Assembly: GCA_017993615.1 (NCBI GenBank)
Contig: JAGOMJ010000015.1
Location: 1-51,158, forward strand
Source: Smithella sp.
GTDB lineage: Bacteria > Desulfobacterota > Syntrophia > Syntrophales > Smithellaceae
Direction: 5' to 3'
DNA: 51,158 bases
Shown piece after piece: positions 23,913 through 32,418 of this stretch. Made by a program: the position numbers and the translations under genes. A model generated the notes under the pieces. It did not search any database. It saw only the letters and a list, made by a program, of their open reading frames with translations, and had not been told where the DNA came from. The number at the start of each line of letters is the position of its first letter. Within the stretch, counting starts at the first letter, position 1.

Positions 23913-25706
23913 ATGGTCTTGCATAAAATTAAACAAATTGTCGGCTGGTTGCGAAGTTTTTTTCTGGAAAATATCACGCGCTGGCTGGTGTTCGGTCTGC
24001 TGGTCGGTATTGTGTCGGGTCTGGGAGCTTCGGCTTTTTATTATCTTCTGCAGGCAGGCCGTCATCTTTGTTTTCATCTGCTGGCGGGTTATGCCGTTCC
24101 CGCACCAGCGGGTGAACAGGTTTTCGACGTCCCCGGCATACTACAATTTCATCCCCTGATTTTCTTCCTTCTGCCCGCTCTGGGTGGTTTGATCAGCGGC
24201 TTACTCGTGTATCATTTTGCACCGGAAGCAGAAGGACACGGCACGGACGCCATGATTGATGCGTTTCACAATAAAAAAGGGCGCATCCGGACGCGCGTGC
24301 CCGTTATCAAGGGATTGGCCTCTATTATCACGCTTTCCAGCGGCGGCAGTGCAGGAAGGGAAGGACCGATTGCCCAGATCGGCGCCGGCATCGGTTCGGC
24401 CGTTGCGCGTCTTTTAAAATTGAGCAACCGCGAGCGCCGCATCCTTCTTCTGGCGGGCTGCGGAGGAGGTCTATCGGCGATTTTCCGTGCTCCTTTAGGC
24501 GGCGCACTCACGGCCATTGAAATCCTTTACAAGGAAGACATGGAAACGGAAGCCCTTGTGCCCACGGTGGTAAGTTCCATTACCGCCTACATCATTTTTA
24601 CGTATTTTTTTGGCAACACGCCGATTTTCTTTTTTCCGGAGTATACGTTTTCCAATCCGCGCGAGCTGATCTTTTATGTGCTTCTGGGTCTGATCTGTGT
24701 CCCCGCCGGGATTTTTTTCATCAAGATATTTTACGCGGTGCGGGAGCGTATTTTCCTGCCCCTGAAGATTCCCCGCTATGTCAAGCCGGCTCTGGGCGGT
24801 CTGGTTGTGGGCTGCATCGGCCTTGTCTTTCCTCAGGTTTACGGCGACGGCTGGGGCTGGATCCAACTGGCCATCTTGGGGAAACTCAGCATCGGAATCA
24901 TGATAGCGATCGCCTTGGCCAAAATTGTCGCCACCAGTTTTACAATATCGTCCGGTGGGTCCGGCGGTGTTTTCGGCCCGACACTGTTTATCGGAGGAAT
25001 GATCGGCGGCACTGTAGGATTTTCCGCCCATTATTTTTATCCGCATATTGTGACGCAGCCGGAAGCCTTTGTGGTTGTGGGCATGGCGTCATTCTTCGCG
25101 GGGGTGGCCAGTGCGCCCATCGGAACACTGTTAATGTGTTCGGAAATGACCCGAGGATACGGCCTCATTGCACCGTTGATGCTGGTGTCCATCATTGCCA
25201 TTCTTTTTACACGGCAGCACTCCATCTATACAAAGCAGGTTCAAAGCAAGCGTGAATCGCCCGCGCATATGGCGGAATTCACCGTGAACCTTTTTGCCGA
25301 AACCCAGGTAAAGGACTTCTACAAGCCGGAGAAGGTCACCCCTGTCCGTGAAATCACGACTTACGGACAGCTGAAGAGAATTTTTTCTGCATCCAATGTC
25401 GAATGTTTTCCCGTGTACAATGAAGATGACGTGCTGATCGGGGCGATCAATTGGGACCACGCCCGGTCCATCGTCTTTGAAGAAGGCCTGGAAGATTTAG
25501 TCATTGCGCAGGACCTGATGGCACCACCGCAAACCGTAACGCCGGAAGACAATTTTTATGACGCGTTTGTAAAATTCATGGAAACCAATGTAGAGGAATT
25601 GCTGGTGGTGAGTTCCGACGATCCCAACCGGGTGCTGGGAGTTTTAAGGCACGACGATCTGATTGCCGCATATCACGCGGAGCTGAACAGACGAAAATAT
25701 GAATAG
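23913..25706 (+). CDS. ClC-family chloride channel/transporter with two CBS domains
   Basis: 597 residues from the ATG at 23913 (AGGTGA 5 bp upstream). The ClC membrane domain is followed by a C-terminal pair of CBS repeats (about 445-590; FSASNVECFPVYNEDDVLIGAI and EELLVVSSDDPNRVLGVLRHDD). The gating glutamate is kept in GSAGREGP, the third filter segment is GGVFGPTLF, and Tyr is kept in MTRGYGLI. Two key sites differ from the E. coli exchanger: GSGIP is GHGTD, and the inner proton glutamate (E203) is Ile in APLGGALTAIEI. This suggests an anion channel or an exchanger coupled differently. The CBS pair probably binds adenine nucleotides. It stands alone on its strand. Confidence 0.88.
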   Translation: MVLHKIKQIVGWLRSFFLENITRWLVFGLLVGIVSGLGASAFYYLLQAGRHLCFHLLAGYAVPAPAGEQVFDVPGILQFHPLIFFLLPALGGLISGLLVYHFAPEAEGHGTDAMIDAFHNKKGRIRTRVPVIKGLASIITLSSGGSAGREGPIAQIGAGIGSAVARLLKLSNRERRILLLAGCGGGLSAIFRAPLGGALTAIEILYKEDMETEALVPTVVSSITAYIIFTYFFGNTPIFFFPEYTFSNPRELIFYVLLGLICVPAGIFFIKIFYAVRERIFLPLKIPRYVKPALGGLVVGCIGLVFPQVYGDGWGWIQLAILGKLSIGIMIAIALAKIVATSFTISSGGSGGVFGPTLFIGGMIGGTVGFSAHYFYPHIVTQPEAFVVVGMASFFAGVASAPIGTLLMCSEMTRGYGLIAPLMLVSIIAILFTRQHSIYTKQVQSKRESPAHMAEFTVNLFAETQVKDFYKPEKVTPVREITTYGQLKRIFSASNVECFPVYNEDDVLIGAINWDHARSIVFEEGLEDLVIAQDLMAPPQTVTPEDNFYDAFVKFMETNVEELLVVSSDDPNRVLGVLRHDDLIAAYHAELNRRKYE

Positions 25707-25780
25707 GCATGAATGGATTGATAAAAAAATCTTTTTTGTCGTCCTGCGGACATGTTCTTCTAAAAAATAGTAGATTAATT

Positions 25781-26773
25781 CTAAATATTTCTACGGGCAA
25801 TGATTGTTTCGCATTCCGTCGCTAAGTCATTAAGCATTTTAAGCCCCCCCGCGTTGTCCACTGCCGTCAATAAATTCTCCAGCCCGTTGGGAATGTGGTG
25901 AAGAAATGCGGGCTTGTGTTTTTTGAGTCCCAGATATCCGTACGCCCCCAGCGCCTGTAAAAGCCGCTGTACGGAACCCGCCCAGAAATTATGAGCGAAC
26001 TCATCGCGGCTATAGGCGGGACGAATAATGTCATAATAAAAATCCAGCAACTCATCTCGTTCTTTCTCTTCAAAGGTGACGTATGGATCGCAGAGAAGAG
26101 ATCCGAGATCGTAAAAAAGACAGCCCTGACGCATGCCCTGAAAATCAATCAATACAGGCCTTTCATTTTTAATCATGATGTTTTGCGACTGGAAATCGCG
26201 GTGAATCAGCGACGGTTCTATTTTTTGCAGGCTCTCGAAAAGCGCGTCCAGCTCTTTATTCAGTTTCGCGGCATCCGCAGATGTTAGTTTTATTTTGCAG
26301 ACTTCCCATGCGAGATTTTCCAGGAAATAGTTATGCTCCCATTTGTAAAGCCTTGGACCGTAACTTTCGGATAATTGCACATCGGGCGAAGTGGATTTCA
26401 GATCAAAAGAATGCAGACGATGAATTTGAGCCAACACCTGAAAATAGTGATTGCGTCTTTCTTCCCAGGGTTCAAATCTGAGCGACCACAAATCAACATC
26501 ACCCAGATCCTCAATCAAAATAAAATGCCGAGGGATATCCCGGAGAATAATCCGCGGCACATTGATATCCATAGATGCCATGAATTGATTGATGCCGGCC
26601 CAGTTGGCATTTTCCGCAACCTCATCGCCGTAGCGCATGAAAATAAAACTGTCCCCGTGAGGCAATGACACCCTGAAGAATTCACGGTCTGAACCGCCCT
26701 TCTTGATCGACTCCAGCTTAAAATCGGTTTTTCCCAGATGTTCAGTTAAAAATTTTTGAATTTCCTTCTGCAT
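25781..26773 (-). CDS. amgK: Cell-wall sugar kinase (anomeric MurNAc/GlcNAc kinase type)
   Basis: 330 residues of the aminoglycoside phosphotransferase fold. The catalytic loop is SLIHRDFQSQNIM and the metal loop is PVLIDFQGMRQG; the N-terminal lobe has ESIKKGGSDREFFRV. In the AmgK pathway it phosphorylates C1 of MurNAc. The call rests largely on its neighbours: a MurU-like nucleotidyltransferase and AmpG precede it on the same strand. The ATG at 26773 was preferred over a GTG at 26782, neither of which has a strong RBS. It converges with the ClC gene. If the neighbours were ignored, it could only be called a small-molecule kinase. Confidence 0.82.
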   Translation of the reverse strand: MQKEIQKFLTEHLGKTDFKLESIKKGGSDREFFRVSLPHGDSFIFMRYGDEVAENANWAGINQFMASMDINVPRIILRDIPRHFILIEDLGDVDLWSLRFEPWEERRNHYFQVLAQIHRLHSFDLKSTSPDVQLSESYGPRLYKWEHNYFLENLAWEVCKIKLTSADAAKLNKELDALFESLQKIEPSLIHRDFQSQNIMIKNERPVLIDFQGMRQGCLFYDLGSLLCDPYVTFEEKERDELLDFYYDIIRPAYSRDEFAHNFWAGSVQRLLQALGAYGYLGLKKHKPAFLHHIPNGLENLLTAVDNAGGLKMLNDLATECETIIARRNI

Positions 26774-26836
26774 GAGCTTCACTTAATAATGTTGTCATGA
26801 CCCGGTCTGAGCGGCTAATCCAAAACTGAAAAATAC

Positions 26837-26863
26837 TGGATACCGGCCTTCGCCGGCATGACA
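26837..26863. repeat. Short palindromic intergenic repeat (family with copies at 48569 and 50395)
   Basis: TGGATACCGG, CCTTCG, CCGGCATGACA: stem CCGGC/GCCGG with a 4-nt loop, lying between murU and amgK. Two further close copies (48569-48595 in reverse, 50395-50421) and one interrupted copy (48621-48690) share the ends TGGA and TGACA. A REP-like family. Confidence 0.7.
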
Positions 26864-26877
26864 ATTTTGAATGAGAT

Positions 26878-27594
26878 TTAACGAATATCTGTTTTGCTCA
26901 ATTTTTCATATTCAGCGACAGTACCAACATCATACCAACCACCATCGTCAATGATAACACCGCCGACAGAGCGTGGATTTTCCTTTATCATCTCCACCAG
27001 CGGTAAAACAATCGATTCGATTTTTCCCGTCGTTAACCGTTTCAGGAAAGATTTTTCCACAATATAAATACCGGCAAACAAACATTTCTTGACGCCATCA
27101 TTTTTCAAAATATGCCGCATGTCGCAGACAAAGCCATCTTTATCAACACTGACATTGAGCAGCGGACCTGTTGAGCGCAGCGCCAGGGTAACGGACGTTT
27201 TCAACTCAAAATGTTTTCTAATCAGCAGTTCGATCGGCATGTTGGCAATGATGTCGCCGTTGTAAACGATAATTCGTTCATCTTCGGCAATCAGGTCTTC
27301 GATATTTTTGATGCCGCCTGCCGTGTCGAGCAGAACCGGTTCATGGCGAAACGTAATCGGAGTGCCCTGCCAATTGCCTTCCGGAAAAGCCTCAACGTAT
27401 TTTTCCGCGCAGTGATGCGTGTTGATAATAAACCGTTTGATACCGACAGCGCGCAGATGCGCCATTGCATAAGTAATCATGGGATGTCCGCCGATTTCCA
27501 GAAGCGGTTTGGGTGTATTTTCCGTCAGCGGCCTGAGCCTCGTTCCCAGCCCCGCCCCTAGAATAAATGCTGTGTTGAGTTGTTTGTTTTGCAT
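26878..27594 (-). CDS. murU: Nucleotidyltransferase of MurNAc salvage (MurU-like)
   Basis: 238 residues, a single nucleotidyltransferase domain. The signature GLGTRLRPLTENTPKPLL (15-32) binds nucleotide and metal, LLDTAGGIKN and VYNGDII (metal aspartate) follow, and GWYDVGTVAEY closes the domain. MurU makes UDP-MurNAc from MurNAc-1-phosphate, bypassing the fosfomycin-sensitive MurA step. It starts 6 bp after ampG and precedes the amgK-like kinase, matching the known pathway order of import, kinase and uridylyltransferase. A sugar-phosphate nucleotidyltransferase for another sugar is the alternative. Confidence 0.85.
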   Translation of the reverse strand: MQNKQLNTAFILGAGLGTRLRPLTENTPKPLLEIGGHPMITYAMAHLRAVGIKRFIINTHHCAEKYVEAFPEGNWQGTPITFRHEPVLLDTAGGIKNIEDLIAEDERIIVYNGDIIANMPIELLIRKHFELKTSVTLALRSTGPLLNVSVDKDGFVCDMRHILKNDGVKKCLFAGIYIVEKSFLKRLTTGKIESIVLPLVEMIKENPRSVGGVIIDDGGWYDVGTVAEYEKLSKTDIR

Positions 27595-27600
27595 ATAGTT

Positions 27601-28917
27601 TCACCCGCGTGGTTCTTTGTTGATTTTCTTCCCATACTCAGGATCAATCTTCACCAGCGCTGCAACAATAAAACCCGGAATGGTTGTAATCAGAATCCAG
27701 ATGAAGAAATTTTTGTAGCCGAGCATATCCTGAATCCAGCCGCTGCCCATCGCCGGAATCATCATGCCCAGCGCCATGATGCCTGTACCGATGGCGTAAA
27801 ACACGGTTTTGTAACTGCCCTGTGCAACCATGATCATGTACATGGTGTAGGCCGTAAAACCGAATCCGTAACCGAATTTTTCGACCGCCACGGCGGAACC
27901 GACCAGCCATAAGTTCTGCGGCTGGTAATGGGACAAATACACAAAAATCAAATCCGGCAGGTGCATGATGAAAACCATCGGCCACAGCCAATATTTTAAA
28001 CCGTTTCTGTAAATCACATAACCGCCCAAAAGACCGCCCAGCATCAGCGCAATGACGCCGACCGTACCGTAAATGATGCCGATATCCGCTGTGCTCAAGC
28101 CCAATCCCCCTTTGCTGATTTCATCGCGCAGAAAAGGCACGACCATTTTCGTCAGTTGCGCCTCGGCAAAACGGTAAAGCAAAAAAAAGGTGATGATGAT
28201 CAGAATATCCTTGCGCCGGAAGAATAAGGTCAAAACGCGGAAATATTCCGCAAGGAAATTTTTTGATTTGTCCCACGGCGCGCTGATGTCTTCGGCGGGC
28301 TTCGGCAATGCAAATATGTGATAAATAAAAAACGAGAGAAAAACCGCCGCCACGACGATAAAGGATAGCGACCAAGCGCCGACTGCCGGATAACCGTATT
28401 TTTGCAGCATACCGGCCAGAAACACCAGACCGCCTTCAGCGGCAATGGTGGCAATACGGTAAAAAATAACGCGCACACCGACAAATGCAGCCTGCTGCGG
28501 CGTGTCGAGTCCCAGCATGTAAAAACCGTCGGCGGCGATATCGTGTGTGGCGGAGCTGAAGGCCATAATCCAGAAAACAGCCAGAGAGTAGCGCACAAAA
28601 TCGGTTGTCGGCAGCGTCAGGGCGACACCGGCAAACGACGCGCCAATAGCCAATTGCATCGCCAGTATCCAGAAGCGCTTGGTACGGAAAATATCGACAA
28701 ACGGACTCCAGAGCGGTTTAATCACCCAGGGCAGATAAAGCCAACTGGTGTAAAAAGCGATCTGCGTGTTGGAAAGCCCCATATCTTTGTATAGGACAAC
28801 GCTGACTGTCATAGCCATCGTGTAGGGAATGCTTTCAGCTAAATAGAGAGAAGGCACCCAAAGCCAGGGATTCCTCCGGACCGCATTTCTTGTTGTTTCT
28901 GTTATTGTTTCGGACAT
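27601..28917 (-). CDS. ampG: AmpG-like muropeptide/glycan permease (MFS)
   Basis: 438 residues with about 12-14 predicted membrane helices. AESIPYTMAMTVSVVLYKDMGLSNTQIAFYTSW and KPLWSPFVDIFRTKRFW are characteristic of the AmpG branch, which imports GlcNAc-anhydroMurNAc fragments from the periplasm. AFSSATHDIAADGFYML holds the conserved aspartates of helix 4. It is first of the three salvage genes (ampG-murU-amgK), with the RBS AAAGGA just before the ATG. A SpoIID-type glycan-cleaving protein is 130 bp upstream on the same strand. No ampR/ampC is nearby, so no link to beta-lactamase induction is seen. Confidence 0.87.
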   Translation of the reverse strand: MSETITETTRNAVRRNPWLWVPSLYLAESIPYTMAMTVSVVLYKDMGLSNTQIAFYTSWLYLPWVIKPLWSPFVDIFRTKRFWILAMQLAIGASFAGVALTLPTTDFVRYSLAVFWIMAFSSATHDIAADGFYMLGLDTPQQAAFVGVRVIFYRIATIAAEGGLVFLAGMLQKYGYPAVGAWSLSFIVVAAVFLSFFIYHIFALPKPAEDISAPWDKSKNFLAEYFRVLTLFFRRKDILIIITFFLLYRFAEAQLTKMVVPFLRDEISKGGLGLSTADIGIIYGTVGVIALMLGGLLGGYVIYRNGLKYWLWPMVFIMHLPDLIFVYLSHYQPQNLWLVGSAVAVEKFGYGFGFTAYTMYMIMVAQGSYKTVFYAIGTGIMALGMMIPAMGSGWIQDMLGYKNFFIWILITTIPGFIVAALVKIDPEYGKKINKEPRG

Positions 28918-29047
28918 TTCCTTTCTCTTTTTTATGTCACTTCAACTGAAAGCTACAGTCCAGCTATGCCGCGATGAAGTCTTAATATTATTCTACAACA
29001 CCATCTGAAGGACGGCTCACTCGCACTGATAATTCAATTACGGCTTA

Positions 29048-30367
29048 TCAATACAGTTTTTTTAACTGCGCGCCGGTGAAGTAGTGCGTCAGAATTTCTT
29101 CCGCTTGAAATCCCTTGGAGGCCATCACCGCCGCACCGATCTGGCACAGCCCCACGCCGTGCCCCCAGCCCCCGCCGATGAAAACAAAACCGATAACTTC
29201 TCCATACGTATTACGCCGAACAGTCACAACAAAAGCGCTGCTTAATAGATGACTCGGTGAAAGCCAGCGGCGAATTTCCAGTTCCTTTCCGACCATCACC
29301 GTCCTTTTCGAGCCGTCGATTTTCAGGCGTGAGATCCTGCCGGACGGCCCGCGTTCCAGCGGCTCGATATTTTTCAGATCTCCGAAATCAATCCCTGACT
29401 TTTCCCTGATGATTTCTTCCAGGTCTTCCCGCTCATAGGCAACCTGCCAGCGGAAAAAATCGGACGTTTCCCGATCAAAAGCCGGCAGGATTTGTTTCAA
29501 TAATTTTTCATCGCTCGTGTTGCAATAAGCCTTCGGCCTGCCGGTCAACCATCGTCTGGCGTCGCCTTCCGTGCACACGGGAGAATGCGGCTTCACATCA
29601 TCGCTGATATTGCTCAAATAATCATAATGCTTGTCTTCCCACGCCGTATCGAAAACATCTGTCTGACCGCCGCAGCATTTGTAATAACGCGCGTCGCAAA
29701 TTTTTCCTCCATAAACGAGAAAATGCCCGCGGGTGCTTTCTATCGCCTTATGGACATTTTCCGAAATTATTTTTGTGATTCCCTGATAGCGCTGGCAATG
29801 GTCGTCGGCGCACACATCAAAACCATCATGATCGTTGACATCCTGCCAGACAACGATTTCATTTCCGGCTCTCTGAGGTGTTGATGTCCGGGCTTCCTGC
29901 TTTTTGGCAAGCATCGACACCAGCCAGCTTCGCGCAGTAATTGCCTGTGCTCTCAAAAACTCCAGAGGCGCTTCGGCGGACATCTCCGAAGAGATGACAC
30001 TCTCCAGATAATTTTCCAGATGAACATTGTTGATGAGATTGAAAGAAGCATCTCGTGAAGCGGATAAAAACAAATCGCCGCGAAACGATTGCTCCTGAGT
30101 CCGCTGCCAGTGGAAATCAATGCCGATTTTTACATCCGATACGGTAAAAAAAGAACGGCTTCCCGCTTGCAAAAGGATTTCTTTCTGCCGCACAATTTCT
30201 TTTCCTGACGAATCGGCAAGCAGGACCCAACCATCATCAACGGTAACGGTATAGCAACCTTCCAATATCCGGCCATGCGCAGATGAAAAATCCCCTTTCA
30301 AGGTGATATGAGCTTCGCTGTAATTTTGCAGAAGGGCAACTCTGATTTCAGGTTCGTAATGGATCAT
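29048..30367 (-). CDS. SpoIID/LytB-domain protein (probable peptidoglycan lytic transglycosylase)
   Basis: About 439 residues from the ATG at 30367, where the usual start of the family (PEIRVALLQ) begins; the frame continues upstream to an ATG at 30511 with no better RBS and no signal peptide in the added 48 residues. The SpoIID core is clear: LENYLESVISSEMSAEAPLEFLRAQAITARSW and, near the end, GGGWGHGVGLCQIGAAVMA. SpoIID cleaves glycan strands lacking stem peptides and leaves anhydro-MurNAc ends. The gene lies upstream of ampG-murU-amgK on the same strand, so its products could be what that cluster recycles. How it reaches the periplasm without a visible signal is unclear. The 302 bp to the next, divergent gene holds no other gene I can support. 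Confidence 0.85.
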   Translation of the reverse strand: MIHYEPEIRVALLQNYSEAHITLKGDFSSAHGRILEGCYTVTVDDGWVLLADSSGKEIVRQKEILLQAGSRSFFTVSDVKIGIDFHWQRTQEQSFRGDLFLSASRDASFNLINNVHLENYLESVISSEMSAEAPLEFLRAQAITARSWLVSMLAKKQEARTSTPQRAGNEIVVWQDVNDHDGFDVCADDHCQRYQGITKIISENVHKAIESTRGHFLVYGGKICDARYYKCCGGQTDVFDTAWEDKHYDYLSNISDDVKPHSPVCTEGDARRWLTGRPKAYCNTSDEKLLKQILPAFDRETSDFFRWQVAYEREDLEEIIREKSGIDFGDLKNIEPLERGPSGRISRLKIDGSKRTVMVGKELEIRRWLSPSHLLSSAFVVTVRRNTYGEVIGFVFIGGGWGHGVGLCQIGAAVMASKGFQAEEILTHYFTGAQLKKLY

Positions 30368-30669
30368 GGTTTGTTTTTTATGAATAAAAGAAAGAGAAGT
30401 CAAGAAAGGAATGTATTCCCCATCGTGCTCTCCGGGACATTCCCGTGCCCTCCGCAACATCAGGCCATTCAACGAACGAGAAACTTTCCATGACGCCGCG
30501 TGCGGAATCATTCAACGCACAGTGATCGCCTGACGACTCCCGGACTATGCGGACGTTATGGGCAACGACTTTTTTAATTTCCCGGAAAATTGTCAGATGA
30601 AGGAACTAATTGCTTGAATATCATTGTTTTATCGTGTATGGCTTTCATAAATTACTCATTGGATGATTT

Positions 30670-31590
30670 ATGGCGCATATTTGGCCAATCGGGGGAGGCA
30701 AAGGAGGATCAGGCAAGAGCTTTGTGGCAAGTTCGATGGGGCGTCTTCTGGCCAAATCCGGAAAAAAAACGCTGCTGATTGATCTTGATCTGGGAGCAGC
30801 AAATCTGCACACGATGGTGGACGTTCCCTACCCGGAAAAGTGTTTCTCTGATTTTGTCTCCAAAAAAATCCATGATCTGGAAGATACCGTTCTTCAAACA
30901 CCCTTTCCTAATCTTTTTCTGATCAGCGGCGCCCACGACAGCCTGGACATCGCCAACCTTCCCTATGAAAAAAAAATAAAAACTCTCAAGGCCATTGTCA
31001 AGTTGGATTATGACTACATTATTCTGGATTTGGGGGCAGGTACCGCTTTTAACACGCTGGATTTTTTCCTGGCCTCAAGAAACGGCATCTTTATCACCAC
31101 GCCGGAACCCACGTCCATTGAAAACGTGTACCGTCTGATGCGCGCCATCTATCTGCGTCGCATCCGCCATTATTTTTCGGCTGCCGACTTCAGGACGCTC
31201 GAAAAAAAGGTCCGGGAACACCTGGGCGAGGAGTCATTCAACAAGCCGGAAAATATCGTTTCGATCATCAAGAAAGAATTTCCGGAAAAATACGCGTTGA
31301 TCAGAAAGGATTTCAATTCTTTCCGTTTCAAACTTATTCTCAATCAACTGCGCAAACAGGACAACACCGTTCTGGGCGAGCAGATTTGCAAAATTATCAA
31401 GAAGCATCTGGGCATCAATGTGGAATTTGCCGGCAACATCGCTTACGATGAACACGTTCACGACGCTATCTGCCAGCGCGTGTGCTTTCTGGACCGGTAT
31501 CCGCACACGCGTGCCGCCAATGATTTGCGTGTTTTAAACAGGAAAATGAGCAATGCCTTCGGTGAACAATTGATGCTCAACTATCTCTGA
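30670..31590 (+). CDS. MinD/ParA-family ATPase
   Basis: 306 residues with the deviant Walker A GGKGGSGKS (9-17, with the signature Lys at its start), the A' segment LLIDLDLGAANLH, and the B segment DYIILDLGAG. The Thr-Pro-Glu-Pro of FITTPEPTSIENVYRL is the usual MinD/FlhG switch. A middle insert (about 165-215) lengthens it beyond classical MinD. It resembles FlhG/MinD-like positioning ATPases, but no flagellar or minC/minE genes are near. The next gene, 21 bp on, encodes a protein with J-like and RodZ-type HTH parts, and the type II secretion operon follows; a role in placing an envelope machine is a guess. Confidence 0.85.
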   Translation: MAHIWPIGGGKGGSGKSFVASSMGRLLAKSGKKTLLIDLDLGAANLHTMVDVPYPEKCFSDFVSKKIHDLEDTVLQTPFPNLFLISGAHDSLDIANLPYEKKIKTLKAIVKLDYDYIILDLGAGTAFNTLDFFLASRNGIFITTPEPTSIENVYRLMRAIYLRRIRHYFSAADFRTLEKKVREHLGEESFNKPENIVSIIKKEFPEKYALIRKDFNSFRFKLILNQLRKQDNTVLGEQICKIIKKHLGINVEFAGNIAYDEHVHDAICQRVCFLDRYPHTRAANDLRVLNRKMSNAFGEQLMLNYL

Positions 31591-31611
31591 AAAAATTGAA
31601 TCAGGCGGCAC

Positions 31612-32265
31612 ATGGAAAAAGATTTTGACCAGATGAATTATTACGAAATCCTGGACATCGGTACGAACGCGACATCTGCGGAAATCCGCGGCGCCTACAA
31701 CGTCGCGTTGCAAATGTATCAGCCCGATTCCCTGGTCAGCTATTCTTTTTTCTCGAAAGGAGAACGCGATAAAATTCTCTCGCTGATCGACAAGGCTTAT
31801 TTTACTCTGATCAACGAAGCCCAGAGAGCCAAATACGACAACGAAATGAATCTGCGGGAAACGTCCGTTTCCGCAGACCAACACAAAGCCCCCCCCCAAC
31901 CGGCCAACATCTTCGAATTTAACCGCCGGGATATCGCTTCCCTGACGCGGAAAAACAACAAATCGGCATTAAAGACAAAAATTTCCCAAAGCCAGTCCAT
32001 CAGGGAAATTCTTTCCCGGCAGAAAATCACCGGCGCCGACCTGAAGGCCATCAGGGAAGAACTCGGGCTGGCAATTGAAACCATCCATCAGGAAACAAAA
32101 ATCCGTCTTGATTACCTTCATGACATTGAAGAAGACAAAACGGAAAAACTGCCGGCACCCGTCTTTTTAAAAGGATTTGTGAAAGCCTATTTGCGAAGCC
32201 TGTGCATTGAGAATGCATATGATATCAGCACGGCCTACATGAACACGTTACCCGGTAAAAATTAA
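31612..32265 (+). CDS. J-domain-like protein fused to a RodZ-type HTH
   Basis: 217 residues. Residues 8-75 look like a DnaJ J-domain (NYYEILDIGTNATSAEIRGAYNVAL, then INEAQRAKYDNEM), but the catalytic HPD is QPD (YQPDSL), so stimulation of DnaK is unlikely. Residues about 140-205 match the cytoplasmic RodZ HTH_25 (ITGADLKAIREELGLAIETIHQETKIRLDYLHDIE, then LKGFVKAYLRSL). There is no membrane segment, unlike RodZ. RBS AGGCGG precedes the ATG. It very likely works with the ATPase just upstream. I do not know a characterised protein with this combination. Confidence 0.8.
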   Translation: MEKDFDQMNYYEILDIGTNATSAEIRGAYNVALQMYQPDSLVSYSFFSKGERDKILSLIDKAYFTLINEAQRAKYDNEMNLRETSVSADQHKAPPQPANIFEFNRRDIASLTRKNNKSALKTKISQSQSIREILSRQKITGADLKAIREELGLAIETIHQETKIRLDYLHDIEEDKTEKLPAPVFLKGFVKAYLRSLCIENAYDISTAYMNTLPGKN

Positions 32266-32266
32266 C

Positions 32267-32296
32267 TTGACAGCGCTAATCTTTAGTGGTCATTAT
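32267..32296 (+). promoter_or_regulatory. Predicted sigma-70 promoter before the FN3 lipoprotein
   Basis: TTGACA (32267-32272), 18 bp, CATTAT (32291-32296). It begins right after the stop codon of the J/HTH gene and would give a leader of about 115 nt before the lipoprotein ATG. Confidence 0.5.
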
Positions 32297-32418
32297 TTGT
32301 TAAAATCATAGCATGAAAAATTCCTGAAGCGTCGGCAATGAAAGTCCTCATTCATCTGAAAATTTACCGTCCCCAAAGGTGCTTTCCGGTTTTTTATGAC
32401 GATTCAAAAGGAGCATAA

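Noticed and set aside
25707..25780. A/T runs between the ClC and kinase genes as a two-way terminator
   Set aside because: The A7/T6 runs are present but I found no stable GC stem between them, so I did not call a terminator.
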